NCBI RefSeq assembly: GCF_024213375.1
Contig: NZ_JANAVJ010000027.1
Span: 1-64,000, forward strand
Source of the DNA: Paenibacillus sp. MZ04-78.2
GTDB taxonomy: Bacteria; Bacillota; Bacilli; Paenibacillales; NBRC-103111
DNA length: 64,000 nucleotides
Direction of reading: 5' to 3'
This document shows, one piece after another, positions 7,411 through 15,678 of the stretch. The translations under genes and the position numbers were made by a program. The notes beneath the pieces are model-generated. The model was given only the letters and a program-made list of their open reading frames with translations, made no database searches and was not told where the DNA came from. The number at the start of each line of letters is the position of its first letter. The first letter of the stretch is position 1.

Positions 7411-7442
7411 AAACGTCCTTTGAATCCGAAGGACGTTTTTTT
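7411..7442 (+). terminator. Terminator of the sensor operon
   Basis: A 10-bp perfect stem (7411-7420 with 7429-7438) with an 8-nt loop runs into seven or more T. It separates the sensor genes from the mgl transport genes. Confidence 0.88.
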
Positions 7443-7456
7443 GCATTTCCTCCAAA

Positions 7457-7487
7457 AACACATGAGGATTTCGATAGAACACATGAG
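7457..7487 (+). promoter_or_regulatory. Direct-repeat operator upstream of mglB
   Basis: AACACATGAG occurs at 7457-7466 and again at 7478-7487, exactly 21 bp apart, i.e. two helical turns on the same DNA face. Each is followed by a T-rich stretch. Such paired direct repeats just upstream of a weak -35 are typical binding sites of AraC-type activators. The YesN-type regulator at 2911-4566 is the obvious candidate; binding is inferred. Confidence 0.6.
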
Positions 7488-7496
7488 AATTTTGCA

Positions 7497-7525
7497 TGGG
7501 TTTTTTTCCGAAAATCCAAGATAAT
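7497..7525 (+). promoter_or_regulatory. Activator-dependent promoter of mglBAC
   Basis: GATAAT at 7520-7525 is a good -10. At 17 bp upstream (7497-7502) there is only TGGGTT, a very poor -35. That fits a promoter needing the activator bound at the repeats ending about 9 bp farther upstream. Confidence 0.45.
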
Positions 7526-7580
7526 GGGAACGTAGCTAACCTAACGTAACGTCATACAAAAAAACAGGAGGTCAGATGTT

Positions 7581-8654
7581 ATGAAAAAGAAAGCTGTATC
7601 CATGATCATCGCGGCAGCTCTGCTTACGACCGCTGTCGGCTGTTCCGGCTCTGGCAATGCTCCCGCGGGCGGCGCGAGCACGAATGCCGGCGGAGGAGCG
7701 GCCAAGCCCGATGCGGCCGCCAAAAATCCGACCATCGGCGTCGCCATCTACAAATTTGACGATACGTTCATGACGGGCGTACGGAATGCGATTTCCCAAG
7801 CGGCGGAAGGCAAAGCCAAGGCAGACATCGTCGACAGCCAGAACTCCCAGCCGGCCCAGAACGATAAGGTCGATCTGTTCATTACGAAAAAGGTCAATGC
7901 GCTCGCCATCAATCCGGTCGACCGCACCGCAGCCGGCGTCATCATCGACAAAGCGAAAAACGCGAACATCCCCGTCGTTTTCATGAATCGCGAGCCGCTC
8001 GCCGACGACATGAAAAAATGGGATAAGGTGTACTACGTCGGCGCGAAAGCGGAGCAGTCCGGCACGATGGAAGGCCAGCTCATCGTTGATTACTTCAAAG
8101 CGAACCCCGCAGCGGATAAAAACAAGGACGGCGTGCTGCAATACGTCATGCTGAAGGGCGAGCCGGGGCATCAGGACGCCGAGCTGCGCACGAAGTTCGC
8201 GATCAAAGCTGTCGAGGACGCGAACATTAAGGTGGAGAGGCTTTCGGAAGACACCGCGTTGTGGGACCGCGTCAAAGGGCAGGAGAAAATGGCCGCGTTC
8301 CTCGCTTCCCACGGCGACAAAATCGAAGCCGTCTTCGCGAACAACGACGACATGGCGCTTGGCGCGATCGAAGCTTTGAAAGCGAAGGGCTATTTTAAAG
8401 ACAACAAATTCATTCCGGTCGTCGGCGTTGACGCCACGGCGCCTGCGCTCAAAGCGCTCGAAGAAGGCACGCTGCTCGGCACCGTGCTGAACGATGCGAA
8501 GAATCAAGGGAAAGCGGCGTTCAACATCGCGAACGTGCTTGCACAAGGCCAGACGCCAAACAAAGAAAACACCGGCTATGACATTACCGACGGCAAATAC
8601 GTCTGGATTTCTTACAAAAAAATCACAAAAGCAAACATAAACGACGCGAAATAA
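7581..8654 (+). CDS. mglB: D-galactose/D-glucose-type ABC transporter substrate-binding lipoprotein
   Basis: A 357-residue extracellular binding lipoprotein: signal peptide ending LTTAVGCSGSG, then a Gly/Ala-rich linker and a type I binding-protein fold beginning IGVAIYKFDDTFMTG. Residues typical of MglB are seen in LFITKKVNALAINPVDRTAA, PVVFMNREP and FANNDDMALGAIEALKAKG. It delivers hexose to MglA/MglC. ATG 7581 follows AGGAGG with good spacing. A 14-bp hairpin follows the gene directly, before mglA, and probably raises its mRNA level over the downstream genes. The hexose specificity follows from family resemblance. Confidence 0.92.
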   Translation: MKKKAVSMIIAAALLTTAVGCSGSGNAPAGGASTNAGGGAAKPDAAAKNPTIGVAIYKFDDTFMTGVRNAISQAAEGKAKADIVDSQNSQPAQNDKVDLFITKKVNALAINPVDRTAAGVIIDKAKNANIPVVFMNREPLADDMKKWDKVYYVGAKAEQSGTMEGQLIVDYFKANPAADKNKDGVLQYVMLKGEPGHQDAELRTKFAIKAVEDANIKVERLSEDTALWDRVKGQEKMAAFLASHGDKIEAVFANNDDMALGAIEALKAKGYFKDNKFIPVVGVDATAPALKALEEGTLLGTVLNDAKNQGKAAFNIANVLAQGQTPNKENTGYDITDGKYVWISYKKITKANINDAK

Positions 8655-8671
8655 TCGGCTACCCGGCCGAG

Positions 8672-8711
8672 CGGCAAGGGGGCAATGGCTGCGGACGTTG
8701 CCCCTTTGCCG
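8672..8711 (+). repeat. Intercistronic hairpin between mglB and mglA
   Basis: Arms 8672-8685 and 8698-8711 give a 14-bp stem with one G-U pair and a 12-nt loop. No T tract follows, so it is unlikely to be a full terminator; 3'-end protection of the mglB message is more likely. Confidence 0.65.
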
Positions 8712-8744
8712 TATGCGCACATCCTTACGCTAGGGGGCCTTGGC

Positions 8745-10253
8745 ATGACGGAAACCCGATATTTGCTTGAAATGAACGGAATTACGAAGGAATTTCCCGG
8801 CGTCAAAGCGCTGGACGGCGTCACCTTGAAGGTGCGCCCGGGCACGGTGCACGCCTTGATGGGGGAGAACGGCGCGGGCAAGTCCACGCTGATGAAATGC
8901 TTGTTCGGCATTTATAAGCCGGACGGCGGCGAGATCGTCCTGGATGGCCAGCGGGTGGAGATCAACAACTCGAAGGCTGCGCTGAGCTTGGGCGTCTCGA
9001 TGATTCATCAGGAGCTGCACCCGGTGCCGCACCGCAATGTGATGGAGAACATCTGGCTTGGCCGTTTTCCGGTGAAGGGACTCGGACTGTTTCACATCGT
9101 CGACGACAAAAAAATGCGCGCGGATACGGTAACGCTGCTTCGGGATTTGGATATGGATATCGATCCGAACGCCTTGGTAGGCTCGATGTCCGTCTCGAAG
9201 ATTCAATCGCTCGAAATCGCCAAAGCCGTCTCCTTCCGCTCCAAAGTCATCGTGATGGACGAACCGACGTCTTCGTTGACGGGCAACGAAGTGGAGCAGC
9301 TGTTCAAGATCATTAACGAGCTGCGCGGGCGCGGCGTATCCATCATTTATATTTCCCACAAGATGGAGGAAATACTTCGCATTTCCGACGATGTGACCAT
9401 TATGCGGGACGGCAGATTGATCGGCTCGTGGCCGGCGGCCGAGCTGACGACGGATCTCATCATCTCCCGCATGGTCGGCCGCGACCTGAAGGAGCGTTTC
9501 CCGGAGCGTCACAACACGCCGGGTGACGTGCTGCTGAAGGTGGAGAAGCTGACCTCGCCTTTTCCGAAATCGTTCCGGGATGTGTCGTTCGAGCTGCGGC
9601 AGGGGGAGATTCTAGGGGTCGGCGGCCTTGTCGGCGCACAGCGGACCGAGCTGATCGAAGCGCTGTTCGGCCTGCGCTCGGTCGCCTCCGGCGAAATCCG
9701 TCTTCGCGGACACAAGGTCAAGATCAAATCGCCGATCGATGCCAAGAAGCATAAAATCGCGCTGCTGACCGAAGAACGGCGGGTGACGGGCATTTTTCCC
9801 GTGCTGTCGATTCTGGAAAATACGATGATCGCCAATCTGGACCGGTATATCAATCCGTTCTTCCTGCTGAACGAGCGGAAGGGGCGGGCGGAAGTCACCG
9901 CGAGCGTCGAGAAGCTGCGCGTTAAGACGCCTTCGATTAAGGAGCTGATCAAAAATTTGTCAGGTGGCAATCAGCAGAAGGTGCTGCTGGCGCGGTGGCT
10001 TCTGACCGAGCCGGACATTTTGCTGCTTGACGAGCCTACCCGGGGCATCGACGTCGGGGCCAAATTCGAGATTTATACGATCATCGCCGATCTGGCCAAG
10101 CAAGGCAAAAGCATCATCATGATTTCCTCGGAAATGCCCGAGCTGCTCGGCATGTCGGACCGCATTATGGTCATGTCGGAGGGGCGGCTGACGGGTATTC
10201 TGGACGGTCGGCAGGCGACGGAACAAGATATTATGCGGCTGGCCGCCAACTAG
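8745..10253 (+). CDS. mglA: Galactose-type sugar ABC transporter, double ATPase subunit
   Basis: A 502-residue ATPase with two nucleotide-binding domains, as in E. coli MglA/RbsA. The first domain carries Walker A GENGAGKST (about 42-50) and Walker B VIVMDEPTSSL. The second has the degenerate Walker A GGLVGAQRTEL usual in this family, but keeps a good signature LSGGNQQKVLLARWL and Walker B ILLLDEPTRGID. It powers import through MglC at the inner face of the membrane. ATG 8745 is chosen because TAGGGGG lies 7 nt upstream and the protein then starts just before the conserved core; the in-frame start at 8685 lies in the intercistronic hairpin. Confidence 0.95.
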   Translation: MTETRYLLEMNGITKEFPGVKALDGVTLKVRPGTVHALMGENGAGKSTLMKCLFGIYKPDGGEIVLDGQRVEINNSKAALSLGVSMIHQELHPVPHRNVMENIWLGRFPVKGLGLFHIVDDKKMRADTVTLLRDLDMDIDPNALVGSMSVSKIQSLEIAKAVSFRSKVIVMDEPTSSLTGNEVEQLFKIINELRGRGVSIIYISHKMEEILRISDDVTIMRDGRLIGSWPAAELTTDLIISRMVGRDLKERFPERHNTPGDVLLKVEKLTSPFPKSFRDVSFELRQGEILGVGGLVGAQRTELIEALFGLRSVASGEIRLRGHKVKIKSPIDAKKHKIALLTEERRVTGIFPVLSILENTMIANLDRYINPFFLLNERKGRAEVTASVEKLRVKTPSIKELIKNLSGGNQQKVLLARWLLTEPDILLLDEPTRGIDVGAKFEIYTIIADLAKQGKSIIMISSEMPELLGMSDRIMVMSEGRLTGILDGRQATEQDIMRLAAN

Positions 10254-10286
10254 AAGAGGACATCGCGAAGGAGGAGAACCGGGCTT

Positions 10287-11297
10287 ATGAAGACGGGAAA
10301 GCTGAATCATTTTTTTACACAATACGCGATTTATATCGTTCTGATCCTTCTCGTAGCGGGCATTGCGACGTCCGATCCGCGGTTTCTGTCGATCGATATT
10401 TTGCGGGACATTTTGCTGCAAAATTCGACCCGCGCCATTATCGCGCTGGGAGCCGCGTTCGTGCTGATTACGGGAGGAACCGACTTGTCCGCGGGACGCG
10501 TCGTTGGGTTGACGGCGGTACTATCCGCTTCGATGCTGCAGACGGCCGATTACCCGCGCCGCTTTTTCCCGGATATGCCCGATCTGCCGGTCTGGGCGCC
10601 GATTTTGATCGGGATTGCCGCAGGGCTGCTCGTCGGCTTGATCAACGGCTGGATCGTGTCCAGGCTGAGCGTGCCGCCGTTCATCGCGACGCTGGGCACG
10701 ATGGTCATCGTCTACGGGGCCAACTCGATCTACTTCGACTTGAAGCCGAACGAATCGCAACCGATTGCCGGCTTGCGCCAGGACTTCACAACCATCGGCA
10801 CCGGCTTCGTCGGACCGAACGGGCCGTATTCGCTGCCGTATATCGTCATTATCGCGGTCGTCGTCGCTTTTATCGTCTGGGTCATTTTCAACAAGACGCG
10901 GCTCGGCAAAAATATGTACGCCATCGGCGGGAATAGCCAAGCGGCGGTCGTCTCCGGGATTAACGTCAAGCGCAACCTGATCTATATATATGCGATCGCA
11001 GGCGCGCTGTACGGCTTGGGCGGCGTGCTGGAAGCGGCCCGAACGGGCGGCGCGACGAACAACTACGGCAACATGTACGAGCTTGACGCGATTGCCGCGT
11101 GCGTGGTGGGCGGCGTATCGACGGCGGGCGGGATCGGAACCGTGCCGGGCGTGCTGGCCGGCGTGCTCATCTTCGGCGTCATCAACTACGGCTTGACCTT
11201 CATCGGCGTTAGCCCGTATTGGCAGCTCATTATTAAAGGGCTGATCATCGTTGCCGCCGTCGCTTTTGATATTCGCAAGTATTTAGCGAAAAAATAA
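10287..11297 (+). CDS. mglC: Galactose-type sugar ABC transporter permease
   Basis: A 336-residue integral membrane protein of the BPD_transp_2 family, with about nine hydrophobic segments. Family motifs are LGAAFVLITGGTDLSAGRVVG near the first third, GKNMYAIGGNSQAAVVSGI, and GGVSTAGGIGTVPGVLAGVL near the end. The length matches E. coli MglC. AGGAGGAG precedes ATG 10287. It is the last gene of mglBAC and is followed by a strong terminator. Confidence 0.95.
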   Translation: MKTGKLNHFFTQYAIYIVLILLVAGIATSDPRFLSIDILRDILLQNSTRAIIALGAAFVLITGGTDLSAGRVVGLTAVLSASMLQTADYPRRFFPDMPDLPVWAPILIGIAAGLLVGLINGWIVSRLSVPPFIATLGTMVIVYGANSIYFDLKPNESQPIAGLRQDFTTIGTGFVGPNGPYSLPYIVIIAVVVAFIVWVIFNKTRLGKNMYAIGGNSQAAVVSGINVKRNLIYIYAIAGALYGLGGVLEAARTGGATNNYGNMYELDAIAACVVGGVSTAGGIGTVPGVLAGVLIFGVINYGLTFIGVSPYWQLIIKGLIIVAAVAFDIRKYLAKK

Positions 11298-11312
11298 GGG
11301 AGTCGCAAAAAG

Positions 11313-11340
11313 CTTGTCGCATAGGCGGCAAGTTTTTTTT
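11313..11340 (+). terminator. Terminator of mglBAC
   Basis: An 8-bp stem (11313-11320 with 11325-11332, one G-U) closes ATAG and is followed by eight T. Confidence 0.88.
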
Positions 11341-11424
11341 GCGATAGGCCCCAAGAAGGATTGCAAAATCTTTATTTATCCGATAAAATAACTATGAATT
11401 AACCGAAAGGAATGGGTGATTCCG

Positions 11425-11700
11425 ATGACGGCACGTTGTCCTCACTGCTCCGGCGTTCAGCCCTTGGACGTTTCGATCTGCCCTCACTGCGGAGCCGAGG
11501 CGAAGACGCAAGACCGGCTGCTGGACGCTTTGACTTATTGGGACGGCACGGCTGCAGCTTCCCGTCTGTATCCTTCTTTGATAGCCCTTCTGATCGTTGT
11601 CGTCGCCGGCGGGGCGGCCGCTTGGCTGCATTTTCCCGCGCTTTTCTGGACCGGCGCCGTCATCGCGCTTCTATATCGCTTCTTCACGATCAAAGTTTGA
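11425..11700 (+). CDS. Small membrane protein with N-terminal zinc ribbon
   Basis: About 91 residues. The N-terminus has two CPHC pairs (ARCPHCSG and ISICPHCG type spacing) that should bind one zinc, followed by an amphipathic linker and two hydrophobic helices (roughly LIALLIVVVAGGAAAWLHF and ALFWTGAVIALLYRFF). Two starts are possible: GTG 11416, close to AAAGGA, and ATG 11425, which has GGGTGA 5-6 nt upstream; the latter is taken. Such proteins are common as unnamed small genes in Paenibacillus. The function is unknown. It stands alone between the mgl terminator and the YeiH-type gene. Confidence 0.78.
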   Translation: MTARCPHCSGVQPLDVSICPHCGAEAKTQDRLLDALTYWDGTAAASRLYPSLIALLIVVVAGGAAAWLHFPALFWTGAVIALLYRFFTIKV

Positions 11701-11760
11701 AGCCATCCCGTCAATCATAATAAAAGCTTATTTATAGCATCAAGGATTCGTATTTGTGTT

Positions 11761-11818
11761 TTCCCCCCGAATCTCTTACGATTACACCTGTCGGAAGTAC
11801 ATGGGGAATCGGGGGGAA
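11761..11818 (+). promoter_or_regulatory. Perfect inverted repeat covering the ribosome binding site of the YeiH-type gene
   Basis: TTCCCCCCGA (11761-11770) is fully complementary to TCGGGGGGAA (11809-11818). The right arm contains the only purine-rich ribosome binding site before ATG 11824. In mRNA, pairing of the arms over a 38-nt loop would hide the site. This may be a translational control element; no known riboswitch fold was recognised. Confidence 0.5.
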
Positions 11819-11823
11819 CATCG

Positions 11824-12831
11824 ATGAACGGTTTGAAATCGCTCGGCCCGGGTCTTGCGCTCACGGGAGTTATTGCGGCCGTGTCTTACGGGCTCGGCCT
11901 GCTGTTTCCGCTGATCGGCGGCTCGGTTTTCGGCATCGTGATTGGCATCCTGGTGAACAATCTATGGCGCAAGCCGCAACATACATGGCAGGGCATTCGT
12001 TTTTGTTCCAAAAAAGTGCTGCAATGGGCAATTATCCTGCTCGGCTGCCGTCTCAGCCTGTCGGAGGTATGGAAGACCGGCACGGAGACGTTCGTGGTCA
12101 TGATCGTCACGCTGCTGCTTTCGTTCGCCGCGGCTTACGGCTTCGGACGGCTGCTCCGCATTCCGCAGCGCATGGCGACGTTAATCGGCGCGGGCACCGG
12201 CATTTGCGGCGGTTCGGCGATCGCGGCCATCTCGCCGGTCATCGAAGCGAAGGAAGAGGAGATCGCGTATTCAATCTCGACGATTTTCTTGTTCAACATC
12301 GTCGCGGTCCTTGTTTTTCCGGCGCTTGGGCATGCGCTCGGCTTATCCGATGCGGGGTTCGGTCTATGGGCAGGCACCGCGGTGAACGACACTTCTTCCG
12401 TCGTCGCCGCAGGGTACGCGTTCAGCGCCGCCGCCGGGGATTACGCCACCATCGTTAAGCTGACGCGCACCACGATGATCGTGCCGATTGCGATCCTTAT
12501 GGCGGTCATCGTCGGTTGGAGCAAGAAGCGGGAAGCCGCCGGTACGGCGGGAGGATCGTTTTCGGTCAAGCAGGTGTTTCCTTGGTTTATTTTATGGTTT
12601 CTCGCCGCCTCGCTGTTGTACACGCTCGGACTTTTCGGGGAGCAGCTTTTGCAGTGGATTCATGTGGCGGCGCAGTTTATGGTCGTAGTAGCGCTGACTG
12701 CGGTCGGCTTATCCGCCGACTTCCGGCAAATGACCGCAACCGGGGTAAGACCGATGATTCTCGGCTTAATCGTCTGGTTGGTCGTCTCCGTCAGCGGATA
12801 TGCGGTCGGCACGCTGACCGGCCAAATGTGA
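11824..12831 (+). CDS. YeiH-family putative sulfate exporter (UPF0324)
   Basis: A polytopic membrane protein of 335 residues with about ten hydrophobic helices. Family features are GSVFGIVIGILVNNLW near the N-terminus, RLLRIPQRMATLIGAGTGICGGSAIAAISPVI in the middle (GTGICGGSA is the signature), AGTAVNDTSSVVAAGYAFS, and VALTAVGLSADFRQM near the end. YeiH proteins are annotated as putative sulfate or anion exporters; transport substrate here is not shown by sequence. The ribosome binding site GGGGGGAA lies in a perfect inverted repeat. The gene ends 1 nt from its own terminator stem. Confidence 0.92.
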   Translation: MNGLKSLGPGLALTGVIAAVSYGLGLLFPLIGGSVFGIVIGILVNNLWRKPQHTWQGIRFCSKKVLQWAIILLGCRLSLSEVWKTGTETFVVMIVTLLLSFAAAYGFGRLLRIPQRMATLIGAGTGICGGSAIAAISPVIEAKEEEIAYSISTIFLFNIVAVLVFPALGHALGLSDAGFGLWAGTAVNDTSSVVAAGYAFSAAAGDYATIVKLTRTTMIVPIAILMAVIVGWSKKREAAGTAGGSFSVKQVFPWFILWFLAASLLYTLGLFGEQLLQWIHVAAQFMVVVALTAVGLSADFRQMTATGVRPMILGLIVWLVVSVSGYAVGTLTGQM

Positions 12832-12859
12832 CGTTTCCGTTATGCGGGAACGTCTTTTT
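12830..12859 (+). terminator. Terminator of the YeiH-type gene
   Basis: A 10-bp stem (12830-12839 with 12845-12854, one G-U) with a 5-nt loop and a TTTTTC tail. Its first base is within the stop codon of the gene. Confidence 0.85.
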
Positions 12860-12950
12860 CTTTTTGCAAAGGCACGAAAGGAGGAAAACCGTTCCATCTC
12901 GCCGAATCTTTTTTAGTCAAGTACGTAAGACTACCGAAGGAGAGATCCCA

Positions 12951-14522
12951 TTGTTTAAAAAAATCGGCGCATGGGTCATGGGCGCAGCACTTGTTTTTAC
13001 GGCCGGCTGCCAGCCGCTTGGCGGTTTGGATATGAATCAGGCCATCGAAAACGAATGGAAGACGGACACTTACGAGGCTTCGCTGTCGATGGGGCTGCAA
13101 TACGGTGTGGGAGATACGAGCGCCTTGTCTAAATCCGACAAGGAAGGATTGCCCTTGTGGAACGGATTTCAATTAAACGTATCCAGCTTGAAGGTGAACC
13201 GAAAAGAGCAGACGATGTCGGCCAAAGGCTCGCTCTCTGCTGCCAAGCTGAACCTTCCGTTTGCCGTTTCCTTGGATAAGAACGGCGCGGTGCTCAACGT
13301 GGAAGGCGCGAACAAGCCGATTGTTATTGCCGATTGGCGTACGAACGAGCTGACCGGTCTGTCTCACGAGCTGACGATGTACGATGACTATTGGTTCTAT
13401 AGTCTGAAAAGGCTTATGAAGGAACTGCACTGGGCAGATCAACAAGAGGTGACCAAGAAAGCAATAGGCTTGCTTGCCAAAAATCTTCCAAACGCCACCT
13501 CCTTTGCTGTTGATAAGAAGACGGAAACGATTCAGGGGCAGACGGTAAGCGGACATCAGCTCCGGTTTGATATGTCGGATAAGGAATTTGCCTCGTTATT
13601 CCGGTCCATGTTCAAAAACATGGCTTTGGACGACCAAGGCTTGCGTGAGCTGGCTGTCGTTATCTACGATAAGTTCCATCCGGAGCTAAAAGAACTGGGC
13701 TTCGTCGAGGAGCTGTTCGAAGATCGGCAGCTCGGTACGGAAGCGGTCTATACGGGGGCGAAAGCGATTGCGCTTTATTTGTCCTCCGAAGCGGGCAGAA
13801 CTTGGGAGCGGGAGCTGTTGAGCCCAATCAAGCTCAAAGCGGAGGCATTCGTCGACGAGAGCAAGCATATCCGCCGGTGGAACGCCGAGATCGCTGTGCA
13901 AAGTCCTGAAGGGTTGGAAGACGAAATCCGCGGCGGCAAACTTACTGTCCGGATGGACCGCTGGAATATTAATGGAGATGTGAAGCCGGACATCATCTCC
14001 ACAAAGGATGCGATCCCGTACGAGGATTTATCGAACGAGGACAACTTGAGACAGGCTGTGCAGCCGGATTCCGCGTTCTATAAGCTGCTCAAGGAACAGC
14101 TTCGGATCACGGAGAAATATTTGTACTTCTACATTTGGCCCGAATCCGATCTGGACGGCGCATCAGGGGCAGAGGCAGGGGGGACAGAGGCTTATCTGGC
14201 CTACGATTACACCGCTTATATCTCGTCCAATAATACCGCTTATGTGCAAGGGAGAGAACTCGGGGAAGGGCTAGGCTATAAGGTGGTATGGGATGCCGGG
14301 ACGAAAACGATGACTATCGCCAGCTCCCAGACGGAGATCGTATTGAAAGCGGGCAGCGCGACGGCCCGGGTGAACGGCACAGACAAAAGCATGGGCGAAC
14401 CTGCCGCGATGAAACACGGCGCGCTCTACGTTCCGGTCCGCTTCGTGGCCGAGCAATTGGGCGCAAAGGTGAAAACCGAGGGAGAGGAAAGCGTGTACTC
14501 CATCGAAATATATAAACCGTAG
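12951..14522 (+). CDS. Lipoprotein with C-terminal copper-amine-oxidase-N1-like stalk domain
   Basis: A 523-residue secreted lipoprotein. The signal peptide ends VFTAGCQPLG. The long middle region (about 40-430) has no recognised family; the C-terminus (about 440-523) is a copper amine oxidase N-terminal-like domain, the stalk-like beta module common in Paenibacillus surface proteins: LGYKVVWDAGTKTMTIA, then ALYVPVRFVAEQLGAKV. The start is TTG 12951, 7 nt after AAGGAGAG; the in-frame region upstream lies in the YeiH-type gene and its terminator. It has its own terminator, shared with the convergent carboxypeptidase. Role unknown, probably cell-envelope associated. Confidence 0.88.
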   Translation: MFKKIGAWVMGAALVFTAGCQPLGGLDMNQAIENEWKTDTYEASLSMGLQYGVGDTSALSKSDKEGLPLWNGFQLNVSSLKVNRKEQTMSAKGSLSAAKLNLPFAVSLDKNGAVLNVEGANKPIVIADWRTNELTGLSHELTMYDDYWFYSLKRLMKELHWADQQEVTKKAIGLLAKNLPNATSFAVDKKTETIQGQTVSGHQLRFDMSDKEFASLFRSMFKNMALDDQGLRELAVVIYDKFHPELKELGFVEELFEDRQLGTEAVYTGAKAIALYLSSEAGRTWERELLSPIKLKAEAFVDESKHIRRWNAEIAVQSPEGLEDEIRGGKLTVRMDRWNINGDVKPDIISTKDAIPYEDLSNEDNLRQAVQPDSAFYKLLKEQLRITEKYLYFYIWPESDLDGASGAEAGGTEAYLAYDYTAYISSNNTAYVQGRELGEGLGYKVVWDAGTKTMTIASSQTEIVLKAGSATARVNGTDKSMGEPAAMKHGALYVPVRFVAEQLGAKVKTEGEESVYSIEIYKP

Positions 14523-14548
14523 TACAGGACTCAAAGAGAAAAAAACAA

Positions 14549-14591
14549 AACGCCTGATTCTTCATCCTTCGCGGAAAAAGAATCAGGCGTT
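14549..14591. terminator. Bidirectional terminator between convergent genes
   Basis: A 14-bp stem (14549-14562 with 14578-14591) is flanked by A-rich DNA on the left and T-rich DNA on the right, serving the lipoprotein (+) and the carboxypeptidase (-). Confidence 0.85.
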
Positions 14592-14614
14592 TGTCGTTTT
14601 TTTTATGAAGCGGG

Positions 14615-15529
14615 TCATGATTTTGGCTTCGTAACAGGCACGGCGTTCTTAACGTATTCTTCCAGCGTCACGCCTTGCTTGGCGATCGTTTTGGCGGTGT
14701 CTACGCCGACATAGCGGAGGTGCCAAGGCTCGTATTGGTAACCGGTAATGTTTTCTTTACCTTCCGGATACCGGATGATAAACCCGTAGTCAGCCGCATG
14801 CTCAGCAAGCCACTTGGCTTCTTTGGTCGCGCCGAAGCAATCCTGCGCCGCGCATTTGCCCGAGCTGCCGGCCACGTCGATGGCCAGCCCCGTCTCATGC
14901 TCGCTGTGTCCCGGTTTGGCGCTGTATTTGTTCGCTGCGGCTTCGCCGTCTTTTTGCACGTAACGGTTATACACCGTTTTCTGCGTTTCATGGGAGCGGT
15001 AAGCGGAGACGCCGGCCAGCGGCAGGTTGTCTTTTTTGGCCGCTTCAAACAGCTTTTCAAGCGCCGCGGCCGCTTCCTTGCGCATTTTGCGCTTTTCAAG
15101 CTTTTCTTTGAACGTAAAAGAAACATTCGGGTCAACCAAGTCCTGCGGCTTGTAATTGTCCGGCAGCTTGAACGTTTTGTTCACAAGAACCGCAATGTCC
15201 GCCGGGCTTGCGACAACCTGAACATCACCTGTTTTCTTACCGGATTTGGTATCCGTTTGAGCCGTCTGCTTTACCCCGCCCGGGGCGCCGGCAGCTTGAT
15301 CCTGTCCGTTCGTCGAAGCAGCAGCAGGTATCTCGGACGGTTTTGACTTGGATGCATCTGCGCTAGTGCCAGTCGAGCCGGTATTCGATGAGGCGGGAGA
15401 CGCCGAGGTTCCGGCTGCGGTGTCGGCCTGCTTTTTACCGCCACTGTCTCCGCATGCGGTGGATACGAGCATGATGGCGGCCAGCAGCAGTGCTGCGGCG
15501 GTCGTACGACGAGAGTTCAATAGAGCCAA
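14615..15529 (-). CDS. D-alanyl-D-alanine carboxypeptidase lipoprotein (M15, VanY/LdcB type)
   Basis: A 304-residue lipoprotein: signal ending MLVSTACGDSG, a long Ser/Thr/Ala/Gly-rich linker, then an M15 zinc peptidase domain (about 110-300). Visible active-site pattern: SAYRSHETQ, then SAKPGHSEHETGLAID with the metal-binding His and Asp, and YEPWHLRYVG with the last His. It trims stem peptides of peptidoglycan outside the cell. The frame opens at TTG 15529, but AAAGGA is better spaced for the in-frame TTG 15520, so the true start may be three codons later. An ECF-like promoter lies upstream (15577-15604), next to an ECF sigma remnant, suggesting envelope-stress control. Confidence 0.93.
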   Translation of the reverse strand: MALLNSRRTTAAALLLAAIMLVSTACGDSGGKKQADTAAGTSASPASSNTGSTGTSADASKSKPSEIPAAASTNGQDQAAGAPGGVKQTAQTDTKSGKKTGDVQVVASPADIAVLVNKTFKLPDNYKPQDLVDPNVSFTFKEKLEKRKMRKEAAAALEKLFEAAKKDNLPLAGVSAYRSHETQKTVYNRYVQKDGEAAANKYSAKPGHSEHETGLAIDVAGSSGKCAAQDCFGATKEAKWLAEHAADYGFIIRYPEGKENITGYQYEPWHLRYVGVDTAKTIAKQGVTLEEYVKNAVPVTKPKS

Positions 15530-15576
15530 ATCCTTTCTGTACGTAAATGCACACGCGTTTTAGCGGTCTTATTACA

Positions 15577-15604
15577 TAGACGACGTATGGATACGAAAAG
15601 TTCC
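15577..15604 (-). promoter_or_regulatory. ECF-sigma-like promoter for the carboxypeptidase
   Basis: Read on the reverse strand: GGAACT (15604-15599), 16-bp spacer, CGTCTA (15582-15577). AAC in the -35 and CGTC in the -10 are hallmarks of extracytoplasmic-function sigma promoters. Confidence 0.55.
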
Positions 15605-15622
15605 GTATTTTTCTCCCTAAGG

Positions 15623-15651
15623 TGAGAGATTAGATTCCGGTTCGTCGTCTA
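15623..15651 (+). promoter_or_regulatory. Possible divergent ECF promoter for the sigma-factor remnant
   Basis: TGAGAG (15623-15628), 17 bp, CGTCTA (15646-15651). The -10 block CGTCGTCTAT is an inverted copy of the one on the opposite strand, giving a 9-bp inverted repeat. The -35 is poorer than that of the divergent promoter. It would fit autoregulation of the sigma gene. Confidence 0.4.
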
Positions 15652-15678
15652 TACAGTATAGGACGCTAGGAGGACCGA

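Noticed and set aside
12516-12950. N-terminal extension of the stalk-domain lipoprotein
   Set aside because: It overlaps the YeiH-type gene and its terminator; the TTG at 12951 has a ribosome binding site and starts a proper lipoprotein signal.
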